Shown here piece by piece: positions 1-7,571 of a stretch of 64,000 bases of DNA; the first letter of the stretch is position 1, and every line of letters begins with the position of its first letter. The DNA is from DASQFQ01 sp963722815 (lineage in GTDB: Bacteria > Actinomycetota > Thermoleophilia > Solirubrobacterales > Solirubrobacteraceae). Under the pieces are notes generated by a model, which was given only the letters and a program-made list of their open reading frames with translations, made no database searches and was not told where the DNA came from. The DNA lies in the NCBI GenBank assembly GCA_963722815.1, contig CAVROM010000003.1:620001-684000 (forward strand), in the 5' to 3' direction. A program made the position numbers and the translations under genes.

Positions 1-2
1 AG

Positions 3-647
3 GCCAGCTTCGGCGTGCAGATGCCGATCGCGGTGGTGATCGACCTCGACTACGTGCGCGCCAGCGACCCGTCGATGCGGCGCTCCGGGATCGGCGACGT
101 GGTCTCCAATCTCGGCGCGATCGCCGACTGGTGGCTGGCCGCGCGCGAGCGCGCCGAGCCGGTCGACGGCCTGGCGGTGACGTTCGCCCGCACTGCCGCC
201 ACCTCCGTTCTCCACCGCGAGGACGGGATCGACGACGACGACTTCCTGATCGCGCTGGCCGAGGCGCTCGTGCTCTCCGGCCTGGCGATGGTCGCCGCGG
301 GCTCCTCGCGCCCGTGCTCGGGCGCCGACCACGAGATCCTCCACGCGATCGACCATCTCTACCCGGGCACCGCGCAGCACGGCGAGCTGGCGGGCGTCGG
401 CAGCCTGTTCACATCCTGGCTGCGGGGCGACGACAAGATGGCGCGCGACATCGACGCCTGCCTGACGCGCCATGAGCTCCCCCGCACGCCCGCCGACCTC
501 GGCCTCTCGCTCGAGCAGTTCGGTGCGGCGGTGGTCGACGCGCCGGCGACGCGGCCCGACCGCTACACGATCCTGGAGCACCTCGACCTCTCGGAGGGGG
601 AGGTGGGGGACCGCGTCCGCGCGTACGCAGAGGCCTTCGGTCGCTGA
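3..647 (+). CDS. Glycerol-1-phosphate dehydrogenase-like protein (5' partial)
   Basis: The reading frame is open to the left edge, so the N-terminal NAD-binding half is missing and about 214 residues remain. The segment GIGDVVSNLGAIADWWLA and the metal-site pattern GADHEILHAIDH, followed by a second His in TAQHGELAG, are typical of the sn-glycerol-1-phosphate dehydrogenase/AraM branch of iron-containing alcohol dehydrogenases. These enzymes reduce dihydroxyacetone phosphate to glycerol-1-phosphate in the cytoplasm. The next genes encode a CDP-alcohol phosphotransferase and an ABC exporter, so the product probably feeds an envelope phospholipid or polyol-phosphate polymer. Another polyol-phosphate dehydrogenase activity is possible. 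Family is well supported, substrate is inferred. Confidence 0.8.
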   Translation, partial: ASFGVQMPIAVVIDLDYVRASDPSMRRSGIGDVVSNLGAIADWWLAARERAEPVDGLAVTFARTAATSVLHREDGIDDDDFLIALAEALVLSGLAMVAAGSSRPCSGADHEILHAIDHLYPGTAQHGELAGVGSLFTSWLRGDDKMARDIDACLTRHELPRTPADLGLSLEQFGAAVVDAPATRPDRYTILEHLDLSEGEVGDRVRAYAEAFGR

Positions 648-1401
648 GCTGCGCGCCGTCTCGCAGCCGGCGCGGATCTTCGAGCGCAACTCGGGCGAGC
701 ACTGGGCGGGCAAGCTGTACGTCCGCCGCTACTCGATCTACCTGACGCGGCTCGTGCTGCCCACGCGCGTGACCCCGAACGCGCTGACGTGGGGCATGAT
801 CGTGGCCGGCGTGCTGGCGGCGGGGGCGCTGACCGTGCCCGGGTTGTGGGGCGCGATCGCGGCCTTCCTGCTGATCCAGGGCCAGATCCTGCTCGACTGC
901 TCCGACGGCGAGCTCGCGCGCTGGCGGAAGCAGTCGTCGGTCGCGGGGATCTACCTGGACCGCTTCGCGCACTACTTCACCGAGTCGCTGCTGCCGATCG
1001 CGCTGGGCATCCGCGCCGACGGCGGCTGGGACTCGATCGGCGGCTACACGACCCTCGGGTGCGTGGCGGCGGTGCTGGCGCTCCTGGTGCGGGTGGAGAC
1101 GGCGCTGGTGATCGTCGCGCGCGCGGAGGCCGGGCTGCCGGTCGCGGAGGACACCGCGGCGGTGGCGGCGCCGCGCGCCTCGGGCCTCGCGCGGGTGCGG
1201 CGGATGGTCGCGTTCTTCCCGTTCTTCCGCGCCTTCGTGGCGATCGAGGCGACGATCCTGGCGCTGCTGGCGGCGATCGCCGACTCGTTCGTGGACGGCA
1301 TCCCGTTCACGCGCGGCCTCGTGATCGCTTTGGTCCCGATCGCGGCGATCACCGTGGTGGGGCATCTGGCGGCGATCCTCAGCTCGAGCCGCCTGCGGTG
1401 A
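523..1401 (+). CDS. CDP-alcohol phosphatidyltransferase family membrane protein
   Basis: This integral membrane enzyme transfers a phospho-alcohol from a CDP-linked donor to an acceptor alcohol. The CDP-alcohol signature is visible as DCSDGELAR, then G-I-Y-L-D; the usual last Asp is replaced by His (LDRFAHY). Four to six hydrophobic helices follow. The homologous N-terminus (RPSVAELRAV) begins near base 631, before the upstream stop at 645-647, so the gene must overlap the dehydrogenase. The nearest upstream in-frame start is GTG at 523; a non-canonical start near 625-649 cannot be excluded. It forms a likely operon with the dehydrogenase and the ABC genes. Confidence 0.75.
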   Translation: MRRWSTRRRRGPTATRSWSTSTSRRGRWGTASARTQRPSVAELRAVSQPARIFERNSGEHWAGKLYVRRYSIYLTRLVLPTRVTPNALTWGMIVAGVLAAGALTVPGLWGAIAAFLLIQGQILLDCSDGELARWRKQSSVAGIYLDRFAHYFTESLLPIALGIRADGGWDSIGGYTTLGCVAAVLALLVRVETALVIVARAEAGLPVAEDTAAVAAPRASGLARVRRMVAFFPFFRAFVAIEATILALLAAIADSFVDGIPFTRGLVIALVPIAAITVVGHLAAILSSSRLR

Positions 1402-1429
1402 GTGAGAGCCTTCTAGCCTGAGTGCGCCG

Positions 1430-2305
1430 ATGAGCACCCCCACCGCGTCCAGGCCGCACCGCCGTGAAGACGAGTTCACGGGCGAGCGCCACGTCTTCGT
1501 GCCCCACAACGTGGGGCTGCCGCCGCTGCACTCCTACGTGCACGAGGTCTGGCGGCGGCGCGAGTTCGCCTACGAGCTCGCCCGCACGAAGCTGCGCGAG
1601 CAGAACTTCGACACGGTCTTCGGGCAGCTGTGGCTGGTGCTCAACCCGCTGCTCATGGCGCTCGTCTACTTCCTGCTGGTCGACATCATCCGCGCCGGCG
1701 GGCATCGTCACCCGGACTTCTTCGCGCACCTGGTGGCAGGCATCTTCGTCTTCCAGATCATCCAGAACGCGATGACGGTCGGGGTGCGGTCGGTGACGAA
1801 GGGCGGCCGCCTGATCCTCAACTCGGCCTTCCCGCGCGCGCTGCTGCCGCTGTCGGCCGTGATCACGGCGTTCATGCGCTTCATACCGACGATCATCGTC
1901 TACATCCCGATCCACATCGCGTCGGGGCTGCCGGTCAACCAGAACACGCTATGGGTGATCCCGATCCTGGCGCTGATCCTGTTCATGGCCTGCGGCCTCG
2001 CGATGCTGGTCGCCGCCGCGCAGGTGTACTTCCGCGACCTCTCCAACTTCCTGCCCTACATGCTGCGGATCTGGCTCTACATCTCGCCGGTCCTCTACTT
2101 CGCCGAGAACGTGCCGCACGGCTACACGTGGCTGCTCAAGGTCAACCCGCTCGCGGGGCTGCTGACGGCGTGGAGCGACGCGCTGTTCGGGATCCGGCCC
2201 GACGCGAGCTCGGTGGCGCTGGGGCTCGCCTGGGGTCTGGGCATCTTCCTGTTCGCCGGCCTGTTCTTCCTCTCCCGGGAGCGTGAGTTCGCTGTCCGTC
2301 TCTGA
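1430..2305 (+). CDS. ABC-2 type polysaccharide/teichoic-acid-like export permease
   Basis: This 291-residue protein has a charged cytoplasmic N-terminus with a YELARTKLREQNFDTVFGQ-like amphipathic stretch, then six hydrophobic helices. That is the architecture of TagG/Wzm permeases, which export lipid-linked polymers. It starts 28 bases after the CDP-alcohol transferase, and its last 23 bases overlap the start of the ATPase gene, so translation is probably coupled. It should pair with the ATPase at 2283-3071 in the inner membrane. The polymer is inferred from context to be a glycerol- or polyol-phosphate containing glycan. Confidence 0.85.
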   Translation: MSTPTASRPHRREDEFTGERHVFVPHNVGLPPLHSYVHEVWRRREFAYELARTKLREQNFDTVFGQLWLVLNPLLMALVYFLLVDIIRAGGHRHPDFFAHLVAGIFVFQIIQNAMTVGVRSVTKGGRLILNSAFPRALLPLSAVITAFMRFIPTIIVYIPIHIASGLPVNQNTLWVIPILALILFMACGLAMLVAAAQVYFRDLSNFLPYMLRIWLYISPVLYFAENVPHGYTWLLKVNPLAGLLTAWSDALFGIRPDASSVALGLAWGLGIFLFAGLFFLSREREFAVRL

Positions 2306-3071
2306 GCGCACCGCGATCTCGGTCGAGGACGTCTCGGTCACCTACCGCACGAGCCTCGAGAAGGCGCCGACGCTGCGCTCGACGGTGACCCGGCTGGGCC
2401 GCCGCGAGAAGATCGTGCGCGAGATCGAGGCCGTCCGCAACGTCAGCTTCGACGTCCCGCACGGCGAGGTGCTCGGCATCGTCGGCGCCAACGGCGCGGG
2501 CAAGTCGACGCTGGTGCGGACGATCGCGGGCATCCTCCCGCCGAGCGAGGGGCGGGTCGAGATCCACGGGCGCGTGAGCACGCTGCTCGCGCTCGGCGTC
2601 GGCTTCAACAAGAAGCTCTCGGGGCGCGACAACGTCGTGCTCGGCGGCCTGGCGGCGGGGCTCAAGCGCGGGCAGCTGGCGGAGAAGTACGACGACATCG
2701 TCGCCTTCGCCGAGCTCGAGGACTTCATGGACATGCCGATGCGGACCTACTCCTCCGGCATGTACGGGCGGCTCGCGTTCGCGGTCGCCGTGATGATGGA
2801 GCCGGACATCCTCCTGATCGACGAGGCACTGTCGGTCGGCGACGCGAAGTTCCGCCGCAAGTGCGCGCGCAAGATGCGCGAGCTGTGCTCGGAGGACCGC
2901 ACGGTCGTGCTCGTCTCGCACGCGCTCGGGACGATCCAGGAGCTCGCCGATCACGCGATCTGGATGGACAAGGGCGAGATGCGGATGTGGGACGACCCCG
3001 ACACCGTGGTGAACGCCTACACGGAGTTCCTCGAGGTCGGGCAGGACGCCGTCGCGATGGAGGACATCTAG
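2283..3071 (+). CDS. ABC transporter ATP-binding protein (TagH/Wzt-like)
   Basis: This 262-residue nucleotide-binding subunit has Walker A GANGAGKST (near residue 69), signature YSSGMYGRL, Walker B DILLIDEAL and H-loop VSHAL. The signature YSSGMYGRL and the long segment before Walker A are typical of polysaccharide and teichoic acid exporters. There is no C-terminal carbohydrate-binding domain, so it is TagH-short-like and not a long Wzt. The GTG start lies inside the permease gene, which suggests translational coupling. It powers export by the permease encoded immediately upstream. Confidence 0.88.
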   Translation: MSSLSVSERTAISVEDVSVTYRTSLEKAPTLRSTVTRLGRREKIVREIEAVRNVSFDVPHGEVLGIVGANGAGKSTLVRTIAGILPPSEGRVEIHGRVSTLLALGVGFNKKLSGRDNVVLGGLAAGLKRGQLAEKYDDIVAFAELEDFMDMPMRTYSSGMYGRLAFAVAVMMEPDILLIDEALSVGDAKFRRKCARKMRELCSEDRTVVLVSHALGTIQELADHAIWMDKGEMRMWDDPDTVVNAYTEFLEVGQDAVAMEDI

Positions 3072-3136
3072 CGGTCGACGGGGACCCGCGCGCGCTTGCT
3101 CTGTCACAGTCGGGCTCGTCGTTCGTCGGATTCACC

Positions 3137-4309
3137 GTGGAGGATCTTGAGCACCGATCCGACCACGAGCTGCTCGAACGCACCGCCCGCGAGCCGCACG
3201 CGTTCGGCGTCTTCTATCGCCGGCACGTCGGAGCGGTGCTCGCGTTCTTCAGACGCCGGACCGGCGACTCGCAGCTCGCGCTCGACCTGACAGCCGAGAC
3301 GTTCGCGCGCGCCTTGGAGCACGCCTCGAGCTTTCGCGCGATGGCGCAGCCGCCCGGAGCGTGGCTGTACGCGATCGCTCGCAACCTGCTCATCGACTCA
3401 TACCGTCGCGGCCAGGTGGCCGATGACGCCCGACGGCGTCTGGCGCTCGAGCCGCTGATCGTCACCGAGCCCGGGTTTGAACGCGTCGAGGCCGCCGCGG
3501 ACGCCGCCAGCCAACCCGCCACCATCGACCTGGACGAGGCGCTGTCGGTCGATGAGGCCGACGCCGTCCGCGCACGCGTCCTCGAGGACCACTCGTACGA
3601 ACCGGCCGGCGCGCTCGCCGCCGTCGCCATCACGCTGGCCGTGCTGCTTGGAGGGAGCGCGTCAGCGCCCTCGCTCGAGGCGGCTTACGCTCGGCTGAAC
3701 GCGAAGCACGGCATCGTCGCACTGAGCTACGACACCCGCTTCTTCGATGGCGGCCGTCTGTACCAGCGGGCCCGATCGGAGATCTTCTACAGCGCGACCC
3801 GAGAGCGATCGGTCGGCACGAGCATCAGCCCGCACAGCGGCCGCAGCTTGGGCTTCCTCGAGGCGGTGCGGACGGCGCGCGAGATCCGCTCCTACGAGTC
3901 GCGCGCGAACACCCTGACCACCCAGAGCAACTGCCGGGCCTCCGGACGATTCCAACGCGCAGCCGCCGCGGATCCGATAGCCAGGTTCAACGCCCTCTTC
4001 CAGCGCCATCGCATCAGCCAGCGCGGTATGACGACCTTCGACGGTCGCCGCGTCTCGCGCCTCGTCGCCGACGACGCCGACCAGCGATTCGTCTTCCTCG
4101 TCGCCCCGCACACCGGAGAGCCCGTCGCGATGACCCTCCAACCGCTCGCCCTGATCGGCCCCGGGGCTCCTTTCACAGGGACTGTCGTTCGCTTCACGTC
4201 CTACCGTCACCTGCCGCTCGACGCGGCCTCGCGCGCCCAGCTCGAGATGCGACCGCACCCCGGAGCGCAGCGGATCAATCTCGGCAGACGGTTCTGCCCT
4301 CACCGGTGA
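3137..4309 (+). CDS. ECF sigma factor N-terminal region fused to a membrane-anchored extracytoplasmic domain
   Basis: Residues 1-155 are the front of an ECF sigma factor. They include region 2 (FYRRHVGAVLAFFRRRTGD, then WLYAIARNLLIDSYRR) and the first helix of region 4 (ADAVRARVLEDHSYE). At about residue 155 (base 3600) the helix-turn-helix of region 4 is missing. The frame runs straight into a transmembrane helix (about 157-172) and a 200-residue outer domain of unknown fold. Related genomes often encode such a sigma factor next to a separate membrane protein, so this looks like an in-frame deletion that joined two neighbours. The fused product could not bind a -35 element in the usual way. 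The GTG start fits the sigma N-terminus. Confidence 0.65.
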   Translation: MEDLEHRSDHELLERTAREPHAFGVFYRRHVGAVLAFFRRRTGDSQLALDLTAETFARALEHASSFRAMAQPPGAWLYAIARNLLIDSYRRGQVADDARRRLALEPLIVTEPGFERVEAAADAASQPATIDLDEALSVDEADAVRARVLEDHSYEPAGALAAVAITLAVLLGGSASAPSLEAAYARLNAKHGIVALSYDTRFFDGGRLYQRARSEIFYSATRERSVGTSISPHSGRSLGFLEAVRTAREIRSYESRANTLTTQSNCRASGRFQRAAAADPIARFNALFQRHRISQRGMTTFDGRRVSRLVADDADQRFVFLVAPHTGEPVAMTLQPLALIGPGAPFTGTVVRFTSYRHLPLDAASRAQLEMRPHPGAQRINLGRRFCPHR

Positions 4310-4330
4310 CGATCACACTGGGCTCCGGTC

Positions 4331-4765
4331 ATGCTTCCCAAGATGTCCGAAGCGGCGAGCCTTGAGGTCCGATCCAACGAGGCGGGCGCGTTTCTCAGGG
4401 TCGAGAGGGATCCGAAGCGCGGGCCTCATGCCGACGATCTCGAGGACGGCTACTGGCACGCGACCCTCTCGTGCGGAGCGCTTGAAGCGTCACTGCGGTT
4501 CTACGAGATCAGACTGGGCGGGCTTGCTGAGTACTTCGAGGCGCTCGCGAAGGATTGGCGCGGATGGAGCGGCGATCGCCGGTGGGAGTCGTTGGAAGGC
4601 GACGTGGCGTTGGTCGCCGAGCACGACGGACACGGGACAATCACGCTACGTGCGAACCTCCGAACGGAGGCGTTCGCGCAGCACCGATGGAACGCGAGCG
4701 CCGAACTGCTGCTCGACGCAGGCGGCCTCGATCAGCTGGCCCGGCATTCGCGGCTGCTGCTCTGA
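4331..4765 (+). CDS. DUF6228 family protein
   Basis: This 144-residue soluble protein contains the features I associate with DUF6228: a YFEALAKDWRGWSGDRRWESLEG-like core preceded by a strand-rich half and followed by a GHGTITLRANL strand. The family has no known biochemical function and is widespread in Actinobacteria, often as a single gene in accessory regions. It begins 21 bases after the sigma-fusion gene on the same strand. No signal peptide or membrane helix is visible. Family assignment is from memory of the motif. Confidence 0.65.
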   Translation: MLPKMSEAASLEVRSNEAGAFLRVERDPKRGPHADDLEDGYWHATLSCGALEASLRFYEIRLGGLAEYFEALAKDWRGWSGDRRWESLEGDVALVAEHDGHGTITLRANLRTEAFAQHRWNASAELLLDAGGLDQLARHSRLLL

Positions 4766-5092
4766 GGCCCAAGCGCCAGCCCGGCGCTGCCGGGTACGGC
4801 GACCTGCCTGCCGACGCGTTAGGTCGCGCCGGTGCGGACGGTGACGAGGCCCGCCGGCCGCCAGCGAAGGTTCCCGACGATCGTCCACCTACGCGCGCCG
4901 TCTCGGCGTGCCTACCGATCTAGCCGTCTGCGTGACGGGCACGAGTCGCGCCTGACCTGCGCGCTCCCAAGCAGAACCGCAACGCACTGGAATCCGCTCA
5001 AGCGAATTGACCGTTTCGACGCTGCACTCATATGAGCCGCGACGGGCAGCTTCGTCGCGGTCGCACATGGTCCTGACCTTGAAGGAGTCAAA
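4766..5092. other. Intergenic region holding one promoter
   Basis: No convincing gene is seen in these 327 bases. The GC content falls toward the right end, where a sigma-70-like promoter (5007-5035) precedes the next gene. The remaining open frames lack ribosome binding sites and look like shadows. Confidence 0.5.
5007..5035 (+). promoter_or_regulatory. Sigma-70-like promoter for the gene at 5093
   Basis: TTGACC at 5007-5012 is followed after 17 bases by ATATGA at 5030-5035. The spacing and hexamers match a housekeeping promoter. It lies about 60 bases before the start codon, in a locally AT-richer stretch. Confidence 0.45.
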
Positions 5093-5470
5093 ATGGCAGT
5101 CCCCATTGGCCCGGCGATCGCCGCGGTAAAGCCGTTCGCCCCGAAGGTGCTCAGCATGGTGGGTCCAATCGCTCGCACGGAAGCCTTGAAGGCGGCGACG
5201 ACCGTCACCGGCAACAAGAAGTGCAAGCGCCGCGCGCACGACATGGCCTACGAGCGGAACGGTCGATATGGCCAGGTGACTTTCGGCGATGGCATTCGAC
5301 GCTGGGTGGTCGCTGGAAGTGACCGCGAAGTCTGCGCGAGCTTCCCGGCGCTGGAGGACTCCTCACCGGGCCACCTCCGTGAGCAACTCGTCGGCGTCGA
5401 CCTCGCGAAGTGCCTCCGCGTCCCGGAGAAGCAGGTCAAAGAAGAGCAGAAGCTGTCGAAGACGGCCTGA
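5093..5470 (+). CDS. Hypothetical protein, 125 aa
   Basis: The gene has a strong ribosome binding site (AAGGAG five bases before ATG) and its own promoter, so it is probably real. The N-terminal 35 residues (AVPIGPAIAAVKPFAPKV...) are hydrophobic to amphipathic and could associate with membranes. The middle has a strand pattern with WVVAGSDREVCASFP, and the C-terminus is charged (KQVKEEQKLSK). Two cysteines lie near residues 44 and 77 and a third near 107. I do not recognise the family. It stands alone between the DUF6228 gene and opposite-strand unknowns. Confidence 0.5.
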   Translation: MAVPIGPAIAAVKPFAPKVLSMVGPIARTEALKAATTVTGNKKCKRRAHDMAYERNGRYGQVTFGDGIRRWVVAGSDREVCASFPALEDSSPGHLREQLVGVDLAKCLRVPEKQVKEEQKLSKTA

Positions 5471-5498
5471 GGTCGCCTGACGACTTTTCCTGGCAGCG

Positions 5499-5939
5499 TC
5501 ACGTCGCGTCCTTGCATTTGGCGAGGGCTCGCCTGGGTCGCGCGCCGCTCGACTGAGCTGCTGGCTCGCGCGACGGGCGCGTCGCGCGGTGCTCGGCCAA
5601 GGCGATCGCTCCCGCTACGAGGTTCGCGAGTTCATCTTTGAGGCCGACTTTCGTGACGTCGACGATGCACGTGCCGACGAGCCGCGGTGGGCAGAGATGG
5701 CGTCGGCACTCCGGATGCACGGCGTCGTTGCTGACGACGAGACGTTGCTCGCGTTGCCGTTCCTCGTCGAACTCGACGACGACGTCGTAGCCGCACTCGA
5801 CGATTAGTTTGTTGACCTCACCAGCTTCTGCCTCGAGGCAGAGCGGGCACTCTACGAGCCGGCCAATGCGCCGGCGCGTGCCGAATCTATGACGCCGATT
5901 CTCGGCGGATCCGCGAGCTGAGCCGCAGGACGCTTGCAA
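5499..5939 (-). CDS. Hypothetical Cys-rich protein, possible zinc binder
   Basis: The frame contains CPLC, a later C, then HPECRRHLC, a spacing that could hold a zinc ion as in HNH-like or ribbon proteins. The C-terminal part (VDVTKVGLKDELANLVAGAIALAEH) looks helical and natural. The start is uncertain: TTG at 5939 would overlap the small gene at 5887-6048, so the true start may be inside. An opposite-strand frame (5589-5807) competes with similar GC bias, and I prefer this strand because of the cysteine pattern. Function is unknown. Confidence 0.4.
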   Translation of the reverse strand: MQASCGSARGSAENRRHRFGTRRRIGRLVECPLCLEAEAGEVNKLIVECGYDVVVEFDEERQREQRLVVSNDAVHPECRRHLCPPRLVGTCIVDVTKVGLKDELANLVAGAIALAEHRATRPSREPAAQSSGARPRRALAKCKDAT

Positions 5940-6048
5940 TCTGCGCGAGCGTCGCCGCGCCGGCAGTCACGACCCGCCAGATGGAGGTGGCGAAGACGAT
6001 CAGCAGAAGAAGCGCGGGCAGGAACAGCAGGCGATCTCCCTGCGTCAA
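5887..6048 (-). CDS. Possible small single-pass membrane protein, 53 aa
   Basis: A TTG start at 6048 gives a 53-residue product with one clear transmembrane helix (LLFLPALLLLIVFATSIW) followed by a basic tail. It lies directly upstream of the Cys-rich frame on the same strand. It is supported only by the helix and codon bias, and no good ribosome binding site is visible. Confidence 0.25.
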   Translation of the reverse strand: MTQGDRLLFLPALLLLIVFATSIWRVVTAGAATLAQIASVLRLSSRIRRESAS

Positions 6049-6155
6049 CCGATCCAGCGCGGGTCGCCGGACCTGGTTGGGGATTTCGGTTGCATTCAGC
6101 GGGCGACGATCACATCCGAGGGATGCCGCTGGAGGTCTGAGACGATCTCGCGGTC

Positions 6156-6640
6156 ATGGCTCGGGCTCGACTGATTCTCATCTGCGGCCTGCCGGGTTCG
6201 GGCAAGACGACGTTCGCAAAGGAGCTCGCGCCGAAAGTGCCGGCCGTGCGCCTCTCTCCGGATGAGTGGAAGCACGACCTTGGCATCGACTACTACGACG
6301 AACAGCGGCGCGTACAACTGGAGAACCGACTCTGGCGGCTCGGCCAAGAACTGCTCATGCTGGGCCTGAGTGTGATCTTGGAGAACGGCTTTTGGACGCG
6401 CGAGGAGCGAGACGAACTCCGGCTGAGTGCGCGAACGCTTGGCGTGGCGGTCGAACTGCATTACCTCGAGCGCCGGTCGAGGAGCTGTGGCGGCGGCTTC
6501 AGCTTCGAAACGACGAGGCCCGGCCCGGCGCGGCGCCCATCAAGCGAGAAGATCTTCAGAGGTGGGCACTCCAGTTCGAAGCCCCCGACGCGGCGGAGCG
6601 CGCTCTTTTCGATCAAGTCGCTCTCTCACCAGCCCCCTAA
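6156..6640 (+). pseudogene. AAA_33-type P-loop kinase, frameshifted
   Basis: The gene encodes a small ATP-binding kinase-like protein with Walker A GLPGSGKTT at residues 11-19, the conserved RLSPDEW, and NRLWRLGQELLMLGLSVILENGFW. These are features of AAA_33 proteins related to chloramphenicol phosphotransferase and gluconate kinases. After VELHYLE (about base 6468) the coding continues one frame over as VEELWRRLQLRNDEARPG... to a stop at 6640. Loss of one base in CTCGAGCGCCGG explains the shift. Without it the product would be about 161 residues, normal for the family. The substrate is unknown. Confidence 0.7.
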
Positions 6641-6697
6641 CAGCGGCAGGAGCCGCGCTTGCGCTCGAGCGCGAGCCGCGCTGTTATTGGAGGTCCT

Positions 6698-7168
6698 GTG
6701 CGTCCGTCTGAGCAGTCGAGGGGACGAACCGTTTCGGCCCTGAAACGCGGGTACACGGTCGGCAGCCTGGACACAGATACCTTCAGCGAGCGCGTGGAAT
6801 GCGCGCTGCGGACGAACAGCGAAGGCTAGTTGCGCGGTCTCGCCGCCGACCTACCGGCGACCTGGTGGCGCGCGGCGTTGGAGCGAGGGCGCGCCGCCGT
6901 CGGTCTTCGACGCTCGGCATCGCTGCTCGATCCCGCGCAGCTGGCGAGCGGGCGGATCGTGATCGGCCAGTCGCGCGGTTGTGACCTGGTGGTCGCGGAC
7001 GACACCGTGTCACGCCGGCATGCAGCGCTCGAGCTGAGCGAAGGCGCATGGCGCCTGAGGGACCTCGGCTCGAGCAACGGGACCTGGGTCAACGGGCGGC
7101 GCGCTGCCGACGTCGAGGTCTGGCCCGGCGACGAGCTCCAGTTCGGCGCCGCCCGTTTCGAGCTTTGA
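6698..7168 (+). pseudogene. DUF1707-FHA domain protein interrupted by an amber codon
   Basis: GTG at 6698 has a good ribosome binding site (GGAGG at 6689-6693). It opens a DUF1707-like N-terminus (RTVSALKRGYTVGSLDTDTF, then SERVECALRT). A TAG at 6827-6829 interrupts it, and the same frame then continues with LRGLAADLP and an FHA domain: GRIVIGQSRGCDLVV, VSRRHAAL and GSSNGTWVNGR. FHA domains bind phosphothreonine. DUF1707 and FHA are commonly fused in Actinobacteria, and the junction normally reads ELRGLxADLP, so GAG to TAG is the simplest explanation. TTG at 6830 could restart a 112-residue FHA-only protein. Confidence 0.75.
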
Positions 7169-7203
7169 GCGCGCTTGCGCTGCCGGACATAGATCCGTAA
7201 CCT

Positions 7204-7219
7204 ACAACCAAATGGTTGT
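7204..7219. promoter_or_regulatory. Palindromic operator over the ArsR-family start
   Basis: ACAACC-AAAT-GGTTGT is a perfect inverted repeat with 6-base arms. It covers the first possible start codon of the ArsR-family gene. Similar AACCaxxxGGTT palindromes precede ArsR/SRPBCC pairs in other bacteria, so it is probably the autoregulatory operator. Confidence 0.55.
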
Positions 7220-7571
7220 GGATATGTTGACCCGCGATCGGCTGTCAGAGCCCGAGGCCGACCGGGTCTTCAAGGCGCTCGCCGACGCGACCAGACGAGA
7301 CATCCTCGCCCGCGCGATCGAGCGCGAGCAGTCCGTCTCGGCGCTGGCGCGCCGCTACGAGATGAGCCTGACGGCCGTGCAGAAGCACGTCGCGGTGCTC
7401 GAGCGGGCGGCGCTGGTCAGCAAGCACAAGAGCGGGAGGGAGCAGCGTGTGGCTGCCAACCCGGAGACGCTGCGCAAGGCGGCGACGTTGCTCGCCGCCT
7501 TCGAGCAGCAGTGGATCAGGAGGGCGACGAAGATCGCCGAAATCCTCGCGGAGGAAGACGCAGGTCCATGA
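7212..7571 (+). CDS. ArsR-family winged-helix transcriptional regulator
   Basis: This 119-residue repressor-type protein has a winged helix: VFKALADATRRDILARAI, then VSALARRYEMSLTAVQKHVAVLERAALV and a KHKSGREQRV wing. No metal-binding cysteine motif is present, so it belongs to the SdpR-like group usually paired with an SRPBCC protein. Its stop overlaps the SRPBCC start (ATGA), so the two form an operon. A palindrome covers the start, which argues for autorepression. ATG at 7212 is used here; ATG at 7224 is equally possible. Confidence 0.85.
   Translation: MVVDMLTRDRLSEPEADRVFKALADATRRDILARAIEREQSVSALARRYEMSLTAVQKHVAVLERAALVSKHKSGREQRVAANPETLRKAATLLAAFEQQWIRRATKIAEILAEEDAGP

Noticed and set aside
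409..1509. Long Arg/Pro-rich frame on the minus strand opposite the dehydrogenase and transferase genes
   Set aside because: Its composition is that of a GC-rich shadow frame, with no motif; the plus-strand genes are clearly real. Similar long frames opposite 8216-9505, 10064-11341, 15841-18585 and 25252-26892 were rejected for the same reason.
5589..5807. 72-codon plus-strand frame opposite the Cys-rich gene
   Set aside because: GC bias is similar on both strands, but there is no ribosome site and the minus strand has the CPLC/HPEC cysteine pattern. Not excluded, only less likely.
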